A stretch of 64,000 bases of DNA from Scalesia atractyloides. Its lineage: Eukaryota; Streptophyta; Magnoliopsida; Asterales; Asteraceae. Positions 32,785-45,065 of this stretch are shown in pieces; within the stretch, counting starts at the first letter, position 1, and each line of letters opens with the position of its first letter. A program made the translations under genes and the position numbers. The stretch spans positions 36,085,476 to 36,149,475 of the forward strand of contig CAMTDV010000022.1 in NCBI GenBank assembly GCA_947069175.1, given 5' to 3'. Under the pieces are notes generated by a model that saw only the letters and a program-made list of their open reading frames with translations, ran no database searches and had not been told where the DNA came from.

Positions 32785-35660
32785 TGTAACACCCCGACCG
32801 CGTAAAACAACGAACCGCGGCAGAAACGTCGGGGAGTCATGTCAAAGAACTATTGTTTCACAACTCATGAAATTTAATTTTATTAAGTTAAATGTTTACA
32901 TTGTCTTTCATGTTTTAAGTCACTAAGGCCCGCGTACATTCCTACGTGAAGCATGCATCATATTATCAAGCATTAACTCTTGAAACATATGTGAAACGAG
33001 AGTTAGCATAAAAATACCGGCGAGTACATAGGTTTTCTTAGTGTGTCAAATTTGTGGTTTCGTATACATATTGCAACACCTTGTCCGACTACAAAAGTAG
33101 TTAAGTGAAAACCTCGTATCAAAAGTGTTTGATATTGCAATAGAGTTAACCAACTAAAACAAGTTGGTAGAGTTGTGAAAACCTTATAGACATGAATCTT
33201 GACCAAAATCTTTCTTTTGTAAAAACCTTGTAATAGATTGATTCAAAAGAAAACTTCGTATGGTTTATATCTTTAAGTGAAATCATTGCGTGACATTGTT
33301 CAAAACCATTTGTCCGTGTTACAAACCTTTCATCCGTGTTATAAATCAACCGTCCGTGTCATAAACCAATTGGCCATGTCATAAACAAATCGTCCGTGGT
33401 TTTGATTGTGAAAACTTTTGATCATTCTTTAATGAACACATTCAAACGTGTGTTGATTATAGCACCAAAGGGTATCTTTAATAGACCACCAAAGGGTCTC
33501 TTTAACTAGACTAACAAATCAACAAATGATTTGTTAGTCAGAAACAGTTTTTGTCATTACCCAAACTTACACCAAATCTAGTGAACAGTCTGATAATGGG
33601 ATTGTCAGACCTATGGTACCATAACATACTACTGGTTGGCACGGCCAAATCTAATGAATGTCATTCGTTTTATGGATAACGTAACAACAGGTTGTTCACA
33701 TTATTGAAATCGTATTGTTTTTATATATAAACCATAGACATTGTTTTTTTTATGAAAACTTGAAAATGATTTAGCACATATGAGTCACCCCAAAACATTT
33801 GCAAAACGTAAAAGAGGGTAACTATGTACTCACTTGGGATTGCGAAAGTGTTCTTGATTAACGGAATAAATAAAGCTCAAACGTGTCCTAATGTGTTAGA
33901 TAAATATGTTAGCCTGACGGGACTACAAACGGGAGATCGGATAGAATGAAGTCTTATAAACCAAACGAGTGTTGGAACTTATGTGATATGGTTTAACAAA
34001 CCTAACATTTTAATTTGGAAAGGATCCTAAGTGCTTTTGACCCATTATGACTTGTTAAGGTCGTTTACGCTACTTTAATGGGTCATTAGTGTAAACATGT
34101 GATCGGATGGTTAAACATGTCCTATGATAAGTCTTAAATGTCCAAACATGTTTGAAAATGTTATAACATCAGTTTATATGTCAAAAATTTGGTTACATGT
34201 GTTTAAAATGGATTTATGCGCAAAAGGGCATTTTGGTCATTTTTTTAAGAACATAGAAGTAACTTATGATCACGTGATCATTAGGTATAACCTCAGTAGG
34301 TTATTCCCTATACAACTATGGTCACAAATATGTGTTTGGTTGGATTCGAAAGTCAAAGCGGTGGTCAAGATTGCTCGACTTATGACCCTAAATAAGCACT
34401 AAACTAGAAGTGACGAGTTAGTCATGTCAAAATATGTCTAATTAGTTTATAAAACTGATTTGGTATCAAAATTTGGTGATTTGATACCCCAAAATAGTTT
34501 CATCGAAAAATGCACATCATGCGCATTTTTGACCGAAGCTTTGACTCGTCACTTCGACTACTAAACGTGAGAATCAGAAGGTGAAATTGTTGAGGATTAT
34601 AACCTTCGTGATTATGATCACGTTGCAAAGTTCAATTGAACTTTGACTTGACCAAATATGGTCATAACCAAAAGTCAATCAGGAATCCAAACTTTTCGAC
34701 TTTTAGCTAAAAATAGCTAAAATAATGAAAGAACTAGGAAGAGTACTTACTCGTGTTGAAGAACACTTTCGGAACTCACGATAGGAGGCTTCCAAAGGCT
34801 GGAAACAAGCTCCAAGAAGGATAGAAAGAAGAACTTCACACTTTTCTTTGAAGTGTTTTGAAGTGGTGTGAAAAAATGGAAGAATCATGGGGTATTTATA
34901 GTATTTTAGGATCAAGGAGATGATGACAAGTGTCCTCAAGTGTGGATTAGTGTCCTAACATGTGTCAACACCAAATTAAGTGTGGGAAGATGAGTGCTAT
35001 GTGTCAAAAATTGGAGATAGGTCGCAAACTTGGTGAAGAAGCAAAAATCTTTATTATTTTTTGACATTTTTGGCACTTGGACTTGTATTTTCACTTGTTT
35101 GCCATTTTTAACCCTTTAACTTAATATTTAGGTTATATAAAGGTGTTAAGACATGTGTAACTTGGATTATGCCCGAAAATGTCATGGATATCGGTTCGTT
35201 CGGTTGTACGGTTACGCGTGTCGCAAAAATGCGTAAAACTCTTTAACGAACACAAAAATGATCGAAATTGTGCAACGATTGATATTTTTTTCATTCTCAT
35301 CAATAAAATACAAGATTTTATTGAATACAAAAATAGTTGGATTGATACACTTGGTTTGTATAAGCGTGTTTTTGTCATATCTAACCCTTCAAAACTTATA
35401 TCTAGTTATGTAAAGGGTGTTTAGGGTATGTGTAGCTTATGTCCTTGTTTAGAGTGTATGCTGCGTTAAACTGATTGCGTTTGAGTGTCAGTTAATGAAT
35501 TACTTCCACAAAAATTTTTGAGGGTTCGAAATCGTGCAAAAAATTGAAATTGTGCAAATCTCATAGATAATTATACAAATTTTGGAAAAAAAACATAGGG
35601 TTTCATTGAATACGAAATTGTTTGTAATTGTACAATGATTGAAAAGGAACAAATGTCACA
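32785..35660 (-). repeat. 5' LTR of the minus-strand Ty3 element (2876 bp)
   Basis: On the plus strand it runs from TGTAACACCCCGACCG to AAATGTCACA. No credible coding frame. It holds the promoter and 20-bp tandem units. The left 1 kb aligns with the truncated partner LTR with frequent differences, more than between the LTRs of the composite at 1618, so this insertion is older. Confidence 0.85.
34893..34900 (-). promoter_or_regulatory. TATA box of the minus-strand Ty3 LTR
   Basis: The reverse complement reads TATAAATA followed by CCCC. About 30-60 bases further on in element orientation comes a CACTTC-rich stretch suited to a transcript start. Confidence 0.55.
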
Positions 35661-37937
35661 AATGCTTTCACCACTACAGCTACATCGTTAGGCGTTCAAA
35701 ATTTAAGTCTTGATAACGAAATGGGAATGATGACGAAGCCGCCTAAACTAATTAATCTAGAAGATTATAAAGGCTGGCATGAACGTTTCGAAACTAGGTT
35801 CAGGCGAATTATTTAGAGTGCTAGTATTCAATAGAAGAAGGACATTCTACTCCCACAGGAGAGAATCTATTCAAGAAAAGTATCATCCAGTTCACTCAAC
35901 CAGAAAAAGAAAAGTTCACACGGGAAAAGAAGTTGTTAAACATTCTGCAACAAGCGATAAAAGAAAACATTTTCATGTTGTTACAACATCAAGGAGATGT
36001 GAAGTCGAGTTGGAACACGTTGAAAGTGAAATTCCAAGGTAATACACAAATGATCAAAATTAAAAAAGGCTTTGATCAAAAAGGAATTTGACATTTTCAC
36101 TTCATTAAAAGGCGAATTGATTAAGCAGCTCACTGAAAGATACTGCCATTTGGTCGTGGCTGAAGAGGTTGAATATTACAAAAGAAAACAAAGAGTTGAT
36201 TGAAAATAGTCAAGAGTATAGTGGTATGGGTCTGGAAAAATTTATTGAAAACCTTGAAGGACGCGAGCTGGAACTTCAAAAAATGGCTAAAATGAGAAAT
36301 GCAAATGTTCAAAAAGATGTAAATCTATACTTCAAAGATAGTACTGTGGCTAACACTCATAGCCTGAAGATATAGACTGCATTCAGTGCTGATAACTCAA
36401 TTGGATCTTCTTCAAACAACTCAAACAGTGGTAGTGGGTTCTTGTCTTTGATTCATATACTCCTACAAAGACACCTTTAATCATCACAAAGTTCGAACAT
36501 ATATAACAGCCAGAATAGCTAGAACAACCTGAACAACTCCAGTCAACATATCTTGCAATGCAACATCGTAGTTAATCTTCAAAATGCACAAGACTTTACC
36601 GAGACAACGGCTACACAACACATGGCACTACTTGCTTCAGTCTTGGAGTCGTATGAGAGATTAGTTGCAGGAAGGATCAGTAATTCAAACATGACTAAAG
36701 AGGATTACGATCAAATTGACCCGGATGAGTTAGAGCCTATTGATATAAAGTGGTGTATGGCTAGTATTGTTCGTCAAGCTCAAAGATTCATGAAAATACA
36801 GGGAGAAATAGTCTGGCAGGACCGGAGTCGAAATTGTGATTATCCAAGGTTACCTGTTTTAAGTGTATAGAGAAGGGCCACTTTAAAAGAGAATGTCCAA
36901 ATAGAGAAGTGCATGGAAACCATAATCCATTAAGGAGATTTATGACCGAACTTCTCAACAACACTAGAATACGTCAAAGCTTATTCCAATAGAGGATGGT
37001 TTAGTGAAATTAAAAGACAAGGCTTTGGTGGTCACACAGGAATACGAAGGCTTTAATTGGAATAACTACATTCTGAAGACCGAAAGTCTTGCACTTCTAG
37101 CAGAAATCATTGAAAACCTATACCAGTTGTGGAAAAAATAGTCGAAGAAGTTACTAGTGAAGATTGTGCTGAAGTCACTTTTGATGAAGCTCCAGATGAA
37201 TATTCTAATGAATATTACTATGGTCAGAGTGCTGAAGAAGCTATTTTTTAAAATGCTTTTAAATCAATCATACCACCTGATGTTTATAATTCTTTTGCAG
37301 GTTTCTTTGGAGAACCAAGAAGCTATCAAAGCGAACAAAGTGAAGAAGAAACAAAATAGAATGTAGAAGAAATTATAGATGTTACCAAAGAAATGAACGC
37401 TGAAAACCACAAAGAGATTGCTGATAAAACAATGATGACCCAGTTGAAAGAGGTACTCTCTGAGAAAGTTCAGCAAGGTGTGGTTGAGTCTCTCAATGTA
37501 GATGTTAAGAATGAGGAGAAAGAAATAGTAAATCCATGCACAAAGTGCTTAGAACCGTGCAAAGCTTGTTTTGAGAAAGATGAGAAGTACAACGAACTAA
37601 AAAACACACTGATACATATCCAGTGATCTAAGATATACAAAAGAAGCTTATGAAAAACTAAGCAAAACTATTAACGAATCCTGAGATGCTAATACAGAAG
37701 ATAATACTATGCTTTCTATGTTTAAAGCGACTGTCATGGACAAACAAATGGAAATGAACATTCACATTGACACGATCGCTATATTAAAACAAGAGCTAGA
37801 AACCATCAGGATCGAATCGAAACGAGCTAATAGAAAAGATGGAATGGGAGAGGATGTATATGGTTATCAAAATAAGGGTCTAAGTTATCAAGGATGTGGA
37901 ACAGTTATTCCAGGAAAAAGCCTGACAGGGTGGAAAA
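35661..37937 (+). pseudogene. Sirevirus C gag, continued, heavily decayed
   Basis: Continues the gag begun at 28156: MTKPPKLINLEDYKGWHERF near 35730, then a UBN2-like region with many frameshifts. Next come a conserved block CMASIVRQAQRFM (about 36755), a knuckle CFKCIEKGHFKREC (about 36858-36900), the CTKCLEPCKAC cluster (about 37536-37570) and KATVMDKQMEMNIHIDTIA (about 37727). It ends at GGTGGAAAA, where Sirevirus D begins. It is more diverged from A and D than those are from each other, so it represents another subfamily. Confidence 0.75.
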
Positions 37938-38381
37938 TGTTGGTGCATAATGTCTATTGCCTACGTCTAGGATACATCTGTAATGTTTATTTGAGAAAAT
38001 ATAAATTTTATATGTTTGTATGCTATGATTCGCAAGAAACATACTGATTTCGTACGAGTGAGTCACTCGTACGAAATACCATTTCGTACGAATCCTAGTT
38101 GTTTGTTTGTTAGTTCACGCACTTCAGTACGAGTCATGTCGACCTATAAATAGGAAAGTGTTGTGTTAGAGCTGGTCACGGATTTGTCATTTCATACGGC
38201 GAAGCTCTATCAGTTTGTTGACTTGCATCTGTGACATGAACGTCTTTAATAGATCAGAAGCAGTTAAACAGTAATTTCTATCTTGTTTGTCATATCTACC
38301 TCTCTAGCAATGAATTCCGCCTCTGCTAGTTGAGTGTGATCAGGTCGATTGCTCATTTCGGGAGCTCGATCCCCGTTCACA
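37938..38381 (+). repeat. 5' LTR of Sirevirus D (444 bp)
   Basis: TGTTGGTGCATAATG... to ...CCCCGTTCACA, followed by the primer site. TATA box TATAAATAGG at 38145-38154. The palindrome at 38047-38077 has arms ATTTCGTACGAGTGA and TCACTCGTACGAAAT around a single G. Confidence 0.92.
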
Positions 38382-38383
38382 AG

Positions 38384-38396
38384 TGGTTTCAGAGCC
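38384..38396 (+). other. Primer binding site of Sirevirus D
   Basis: TGGTTTCAGAGCC, one mismatch to the initiator Met tRNA complement TGGTATCAGAGCC, two bases after the LTR end. Confidence 0.85.
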
Positions 38397-38997
38397 ATGA
38401 GATCTGATCTACAGATAGACAACAAGTAGTTACTGTTCAGACTTGGACATATCTTCATCCTCATCATTTTTCTGACCTTTGCTGGATTTTAACCAAATTT
38501 CGGATGAATTTATGGACAAAATGGACTAGGTTTTTAGTAATTCAAGTTAATCTTCAATCTAATCAATCTATACCATAATTCAGACATAAAATTGAACTAA
38601 ATCATGTTGAAATTGATAAAATTTGATCAGTTTGAATTTTGAACCGCACCAAATACAGTTGTTTTAATTTTGGTACGAACCAGCAGCTTTAAATTTTCAT
38701 ACCGATCAGTTAAAATTTCATAAAATCTTAAAATTTTTTCGGAATTTCAAACTCGATTCATACTAACTGTTTTGATTTGTACTAAATTCATCCACACAAA
38801 AATTCATTCAATTAAAACACCTGTTTCGTGTAAAAAATGAACTGATTCGTATGAAATTGTGGTTCTTGTGAGAAAATTTTTGAATCGTACAAAATCTTTG
38901 TTATTTGTTTCGCACAAAATTGTTTCGACCGCACAAAAGTTTTTCTAATCTGATCTTTTTTTTTCGAGAAGTGTGTTCTAACTTTTTGTAGAAAAAA
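38397..38997 (+). other. Sirevirus D leader
   Basis: AT-rich, no credible frame. TTCGTAC-like and TTCATAC-like half motifs recur (about 38670-38940). The last 60 bp match the leader of Sirevirus A before its gag. Confidence 0.6.
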
Positions 38998-41786
38998 ATG
39001 TCTGTGAAATTTTACAATGCGTTTGCCACATCGGTTGTTACCACTGCAGCAGCTCAAAACATCAATTTAGAGAATGAAATGGGAACAATGACTAAACCTC
39101 CAAAGCTTATGAATCTAGAAGACTTTGATAGTTGGAGCGTATGAACTTGGTGCAAGCTAACCATTTTACTTGCTGGTTTGCAATCGAGGCAAAATACATC
39201 ACACCAGTTGGCGAAAATGGGCTTGAAAAAACCCTTGCCCAATTCTCTGATGTTGAACGAGAAAGATTTATCAATGAAAAGAAGATGATGAACATTCTTC
39301 AGCAATCGATCAAAGAAGACATCTTCGCTTTACTGCAGCATGATGATGATGTGCAATCTTTATGGAATGCTCTTCGGCTCAAATTTCAAGGTAGTGCTCA
39401 ACTCTGCGAAAGCAAAAGGGCATTATTAAGCAAAGAGTTTGATGTATTCACATCAATCAATGGAGAAACGGTTAAGCAGCTAATTGAGTGATACTGTCAT
39501 CTGGTGGTTCATATGAAGATAATGGGAATTGTGAAGATAAATGAAGAGCTTGTTGATAAGCTAGCTGATTCTCTGCCACAAGGTGAATGGTCGACTTACT
39601 TAACCATACTAAAGAATGGAATTGAGTACAGTAATTTCTCGTTGCCTCGCTTTATCGAGAGATTGGAAGGTCATGAATTAGAGATGCAAAAGATGGCCAA
39701 AAACAAGACTGTTCAAATGCAACAAGATCTTAATCTTTATTTCAAAATCAATCCTGCTGCCCAGATCCAAGCGCCAAAGATTCAAACTGCTTTCAGTGCA
39801 TATAGTTCACCAAGCACACCTCCAAATCAGTCAAGTGGTTTTCAATCATATCCAACAGTTGATCCAAATACACCTTCTAGCCAACAATCTTCTTTCGGGT
39901 CAAATCAATCTCAGAACAATCAAGCCACTCCATCATCCAATGCAAGTCAAAGAATTCTGCAATGCAACATTGCCGTTGACTTTCTTAACGCACAAAATTT
40001 TGATGAAAAGATGGCAAAACAACATATGTCTCTACTTGGTAATTCTGAAATGACACGAGAACACTACGATCAAATTGATCCAGTTGAAATGGAGTTGATA
40101 GATATAAAATGGTGCATGGCTTCGATCGTTCGACGAGCACAGAGATTTATGGAAATCACTGGTAAAGAAAATTTGGGAGGTTTGGATGGGAAACTTGGAT
40201 TTGATAAATCCAAAGTTACTTGTTTCAAGTGTCGGGAGAAAGGTCACTTTAAAAGAGAATGTCCAAACCGAGAGGTTCAAGGGAATCAGAATCCTTTCGC
40301 AGACGACTATAACAAAAGAGTGATCTACCACCGACCACAGCCAAGAACAAGAATCGTACCGATAGAAGAGAAACAACCGGAGTATAAAGATAAAGCTTTG
40401 GTTGTTACACAAGAAGACGAATGGTTTAATTGGAACAAGCATATTTCAAAAGGAGAAAGTTTGGCATTGGTGGCTGAAATTATTGATGAACCAGAAGAAG
40501 AATCAGAGGCATCATTTGATGAAGAACCTGAGGATGACGATTATTACTATCATACTTCATCAGAGGAAGAGGAGCTTTTGAATGGTCCATTCAAACATCT
40601 TTTGCCTAACGATGTTTTAAAAACTTTTGTAGGATATTTCGCATCTACTCAACATTCAACAGATGAAGTGCAAAAGAAACCTGTTGAAGATGTCAAAGTT
40701 GATAAGAAAAAGGAATTGCTGAAAGAAGATATCATTAAAGCGTGTATATGTCGAATGGAAATGAGGTAAACAAATAATCTGAGAATGAAAAATCTTGTTC
40801 AAAGTGTGATGAACCATGTGATGAGTGTCTTGTGAAAGACAAAAGATTTGCTGAATTGCAAAGTTTAACAGACAATTTGTTAAGCGATTATAAAACCACA
40901 AAGGAAGCATATGAGATTGAGTGCGTCTGTTAAACAACATAATAAAGCACTCAGAGAAAACGACACAACACTTATGATGCTTAAAGCAATTGTGATGGAT
41001 AAAAAAATGGCTATTAATATTCATCTAAACACTATTGCTGAGCTCAAAAGTGAGCTCGAGAAAATAGAATTGAAACCGAACGAGTTAACAAACTGTTAAT
41101 TAGTTATTCCACAAGCTCATATGTCATATATACATTTTACCAAAAATTGAAAATACCAAGGAATCTAAAAAGGTGAAACAAAGAGTGGAAGTTATGATCA
41201 AGTACCTCCACCCATGTGAAACAGTTATGCTTGGAAAAATCCATCTGGGGTGGAAAAGGCACTAAATCTTAAATTGAAAACCGAACAGTTGCCTGAGGAT
41301 ATCGATATAACTTACACTAAAAATGATGGTGAATGTGAGTCTGAAGTGGTAGAAAATTGATTGAAAAAGTGTTAACAAATGAATCTGAAGTGGCTGAGTC
41401 TGAAAAGTCTGAGAAGTCAAAATCTGATGACAAATCAGAAAATAGTTTAAATGATGATCCTAATGTCATAGTTTATAAAATGAAAGGATCTGATAAACTA
41501 TTTTCGGATGAGGATTTTCCCATCAAGAATGTGAAAAGAGGTTGTGTTGATCAAATGTTCAAGGTGATGGAGGTAAGTCATGATGATTTAGATAAACATG
41601 ATTCATCTTTCTATTCTAAATCAAAAACTGATACCGACCTTACTATCGAAAATATGGAGATTATCTGGAAAACAAACGAGCAGGTTTAAGTTTTCAGAAA
41701 GCAACATAAAACTAACAGGTCCCAAAAATTGGATTTTACAAAGAAAATGAATTTTGTATTTGGGACAACAACCGAGAAGGAAAAGT
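38998..41786 (+). pseudogene. Sirevirus D gag
   Basis: The ATG at 38998 reads MSVKFYNAFATSVVTTAAAQ. A small deletion near 39135 shifts the frame. In the new frame a TGA at 39489 replaces the CGA found in Sirevirus A, and the frame continues to 40769. The UBN2-type domain and a fully intact knuckle CFKCREKGHFKREC (about 40221-40262) are present. An in-frame deletion of about 16 codons lies near 40038. The CSKCDEPCDEC cluster (about 40797-40829) and the KAIVMDKKMAINIH helix follow with frameshifts. A last acidic frame (41357-41689) precedes the break. Confidence 0.85.
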
Positions 41787-41913
41787 TCTTTTAATGTTTA
41801 TTTTTGGCATCATGTACTGTTATATATTTGATCACTTTCATCGATTATCAATCTAAGTTGTATTCCTTAGATTCTGTACGAACACATCAGTGATCTTAGG
41901 CTGAGGGGGAGAT
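41787..41913 (+). other. 3' end of another copia-like element with polypurine tract
   Basis: The stretch has no match to Sirevirus A. It ends in GGCTGAGGGGGAGAT, a typical copia polypurine tract, directly before TGTGAGTC. So the right end of a different element is joined to Sirevirus D. Confidence 0.55.
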
Positions 41914-42723
41914 TGTGAGTCATATACAAGTAATCATAATAACAAAAGTATGACAATGAAAACAATCTCTCAATTGTTATGAAAATCACTAACTCAATAA
42001 CCACTGATGTTAAAGTTACTAACCACTAATGTAAACCACCGACTCACTAAACAGAAACCACTGATGCAAAACCACTAATTCAACCACTGACTCATTAACC
42101 ACTAACGCAAACCAATAATGCAAACCAGAAACCACTGATGTAAGACCACTAATTCAACCACTGTCTCACTAACCACTGATGTTATAGTCAATTTTTCGTA
42201 CACATGTCATGAATAGACCCCTTTTGAATACCAAACCTTTTAGCTACAATTAGTTACAATCTACCTTAAACTAACACCTTCTCAGTTACTCTTCTGAGTA
42301 CCAGGTTTGGTTTAACAGCTGAATACTAACCTTTTCAAATACTAACTCCATAAGTCAGAGAATCTTTTCATTTTGTACTTATGTCCTTTAGATTTTTTAC
42401 TACTTAACCTATCAGTCTTGCTTCTATAGTTGCTTTTGCAACTGTAAAGCAAACAGTGACTGGGTGGGTGGTAAAGCATGCTTGGAGCTCTATAAATCTG
42501 TATTAGATTCTACCGTCACTCCACATTACAGTCAGAGTGCATTGTTGTAAGCTTTCCTACTTCTAGGTGTTGCATTGTTGTAAGCTTTTCTACTTCTGGG
42601 TCTTACATTGTTGTAACCTTACTCGCTTTTATTGGTTTGTTTTGTAACTTTTAACTACTATAAACATAGTTATCACAATGTTTATTTATTAGTTTGTTTT
42701 GTAATCAATATCTTTATATACAG
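41914..42723 (+). repeat. Probable copia LTR rich in AACCACTGATG motifs
   Basis: Begins TGTGAGTCATATAC after the polypurine tract. A dense cluster of AACCACTGATG/AACCACTAAT-type motifs lies at 41985-42185. A TATA-like TATAAATCTG lies at about 42491, followed by three units around GCATTGTTGTAAGCTTTCCTAC (42538-42620). The right end, ...TTATATACA near 42722, is uncertain. No second copy is present in the window. Confidence 0.45.
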
Positions 42724-42839
42724 GTGTAATTGGAAATAATACTTATATTTAAATTTAAATATGTAAAGTTAATTTATAAATCTTTAATTTTTTCTTTATA
42801 TATAACCAAGATATTTTTATATTGCCTTACAATTGATTG

Positions 42840-43460
42840 TTCAGTTCACAATCCACTCCAAACACATATCAACTGGGAGCTATGGGTGGTGGTTATCCAA
42901 TTCCGCCTTATCCAATTCCGCCGGTTACAAACCCTCCGCTGGTTACAAATCCTCTGCCAGTGACAAACCCTCCGCCTTATCCAATTCCGCCGGTGACAAA
43001 CCCTCCGCCTTATCCAATTCCGCCGGTGACAAACCTCAACATGATGATCCATGGTTTTTGACGGATGAAGAGTTGAATTGGGTGTATAACTATACCTTTG
43101 CTCAACTACAATTTGGTGGACTGAGAATTGGGGAGGGGCATCACCGTCCGGTTGCAAACACTCATGTACCGCCACAACATCCTCCACCTTCAAACCGCCC
43201 TCATGTCGAAAACCCCGGTCAAACGCAAGAACTGATGAGTTGGGCTGAAGGGTACGAAACTGACCCTGGGGCGGAATACAAACCACCGTTGGATGAAGGA
43301 ATGTTTGGGAATCTTAGAACAATTTTGATGATTGCTGCCTCCACCGCAATGATGATGATAATGACATATTCTATGAAGGAATGTTTGGGAATCTTAGAAC
43401 AATTTTGATGATTGCTGCCTCCACCGCAATGATGATGATAATGACATATTCTATGGTTTA
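42840..43460 (+). pseudogene. Hypothetical proline-rich ORF with repeats
   Basis: Starts in a tandem stretch coding PPYPIPPVTNP units (about 42890-43040), then the other frame reads DDPWFLTDEELNWVYNYTFAQLQ, a PPQHPPPSNRP stretch and MSWAEGYETDPGAEYKPP. An exact 80-bp tandem duplication (43293-43372, 43373-43452) shifts the frame at the end. I do not recognise it; a degenerate transposon-borne or captured gene is possible. Frame changes make a functional product unlikely. Confidence 0.35.
43293..43452 (+). repeat. Exact 80-bp tandem duplication
   Basis: The block from ATGAAGGAATGTTTGGGAAT to GACATATTCT occurs twice without a difference, at 43293-43372 and 43373-43452. It must be recent. Confidence 0.95.
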
Positions 43461-43789
43461 TATGATGTTCTATTATAGGTTACTTAAATTTATTTTCCAT
43501 GTACTTTTTTCTCGAATTAGTTTGAATAGTAATCATGTAGTTGTTTTACTTTTAATCATGTATTAGTTTAAATTTAAATTTGTTGTTGGTTAATTTAATC
43601 ATGTTTTATAAAAAAAATAGGTATCAGTCCTTGTTATACTCAGCAGTGATTGTCGTAGTGGTTGTCTACCACCAATATTGTTTGCCTAAAATCTTATGCT
43701 AAAAAGCAATAGTGAAGAAACACTGGTTAACCACGAGGAATATCCGGGGATATTTGGGTTAAACTCAACGCTAGATGGTTGTTTTATCC

Positions 43790-44165
43790 GCGCAGGGTCA
43801 AGGGATCTGCGCTTCAGGTCTAACTTGTAGTTGTGCAGGTGTGCGCAAGGTTTGTTGTGCGGCCTGCAAGTATCAAGAATGGCGTACCGTTGCGCAGTGT
43901 GTGCAAGGCTATAATATCAGCGCATGGTCAAGGGGCCTGCGCTTCCAGGTTTAACTTGTTGTTGTGCATTGTGCGCAAGGTTGTGCAACCTGTTTGTTTC
44001 AAGAATGGCGCACCGTTGCATTGCACGCAAGACTATTATATCAGGAAGGGTCAAGGGGCATGCGCTTGCAGGTTTAACTTGCCGTTGCGCAGTATGCACA
44101 AGGTTTGTTGTGCAACCTGTTTATTTCAAGAATGGCGCACTGTTGCTCATAGCGCGCAAGGTTAT
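43790..44165 (+). repeat. Three-unit tandem array of about 125 bp per unit
   Basis: Each unit contains GGTCAAGGG, GCGCTT.CAGGT.TAACTTG, TGCGCAAGG, CCTG, TATTTCAAGAATGGCG and TATAATATCAG in the same order (about 43790, 43920, 44043). It is GC-richer than its surroundings. Frames across it are by-products of the repeat. Confidence 0.8.
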
Positions 44166-44304
44166 TCTTGTGATGTCATTACGAGGGTATGGTTCCTTGC
44201 GCAGGCGCAGAGCTTTTGGGACCATACCCCTCCAAATAGTATTTTTTTTATGTGTACATTTTGTATCTCTTGTAGTTTTGTATTTTAATCCATCTTTATA
44301 CATA

Positions 44305-45065
44305 CTGTATTTAATTAGCTGAAAATTAGATAACAAACCACAGAATATCACACCGAAAAAGATACAGAAAAGGAAAAAAATAAAAATGCTAATCCAATGT
44401 CTCATCCAAGTCTTCACTGCCATCAGTCTCTTATTCTTGAAGTTTTTGTCCCCTGTACTTTTGAATTCCTTAGATAGGTGTCGATTTCCCTACACAGCTA
44501 AAACGCCCTGCTCTAGGTCAAGCTGACCACCAGCTTCAATCAACAAAAAATATGACGTTTTAGCTTTTGGTGCCATCTTTTCTTGTTGATTGGTGAAGTG
44601 GTTATGTGGATGGTGGTGACACTGATGGCGTTTTTGTGGACACTATTGTTTTTGGTGCGATTGTGAGTGGGTTTTCGCTTTAATGATACTTGGCCATCAT
44701 CGTCATGCGCATCCCACCCCCATCATTTTAAATGGAGTCCAAAATAGCGTTTACACTGGCATAGGTCTCTCCTTCTCATCCTAGCCTTCCTCAAGAACAA
44801 AGCAGAGAAAATGACATATCACTGTCATCAGGCTCTTTGTCTTGAGGATTTGTCCATCTCATACAGCAAAGGCTCTTTGTCTTGAGGATTTGTCCATCTC
44901 ATTCAGCAAAATCTTTTAGAACACACAGCTTACAAGTTTGCCATCTGTTATTTTGAACTTTCTAGCATTTTAATTTGAACAAGGTGAGGTTTATCTCAAT
45001 AAAATTTTGCTGAATGAGATGGACAACATTATTATGGTCACTAAATAATGACCTAAGAATGTTGT
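44305..45065 (+). repeat. Repeat A, left part
   Basis: From about GCTGAAAATTAGATAACAAA to the GTTGT at 45061, this matches 52075-52793 (repeat B) along its whole length. Sirevirus E splits it; it continues at 50711. An extra 40-bp tandem duplication (44831-44870, 44871-44910) is present here but not in B. No clear gene. Confidence 0.8.

Larger units (their letters stand above)
28179..35660 (-). mobile_element. Ty3/gypsy element, minus strand, integrase lost
   Basis: Flanked by the 5-bp duplication AATGC (28174-28178 and 35661-35665), which restores the Sirevirus C gag when removed. In element orientation: 5' LTR (35660-32785), PBS, gag, protease, RT, RNase H, then directly a shortened 3' LTR (29189-28179). 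Integrase, polypurine tract and most of the 3' LTR are deleted. Confidence 0.92.
37938..41786 (+). mobile_element. Sirevirus D, 5' part only
   Basis: 5' LTR (444 bp), primer site, 600-bp leader and gag, closely related to Sirevirus A. Homology to A stops at GAGAAGGAAAAG (41786), inside the region before protease. The rest of pol and the 3' LTR are not present; an unrelated copia 3' end follows. It interrupts the gag of Sirevirus C; the 5 bp before it are GAAAA, but no right copy can be checked. Confidence 0.85.

Noticed and set aside
43833..44322. Two overlapping frames of 130-150 codons
   Set aside because: They follow the tandem array of about 125 bp; codons are not shared between units in one frame.
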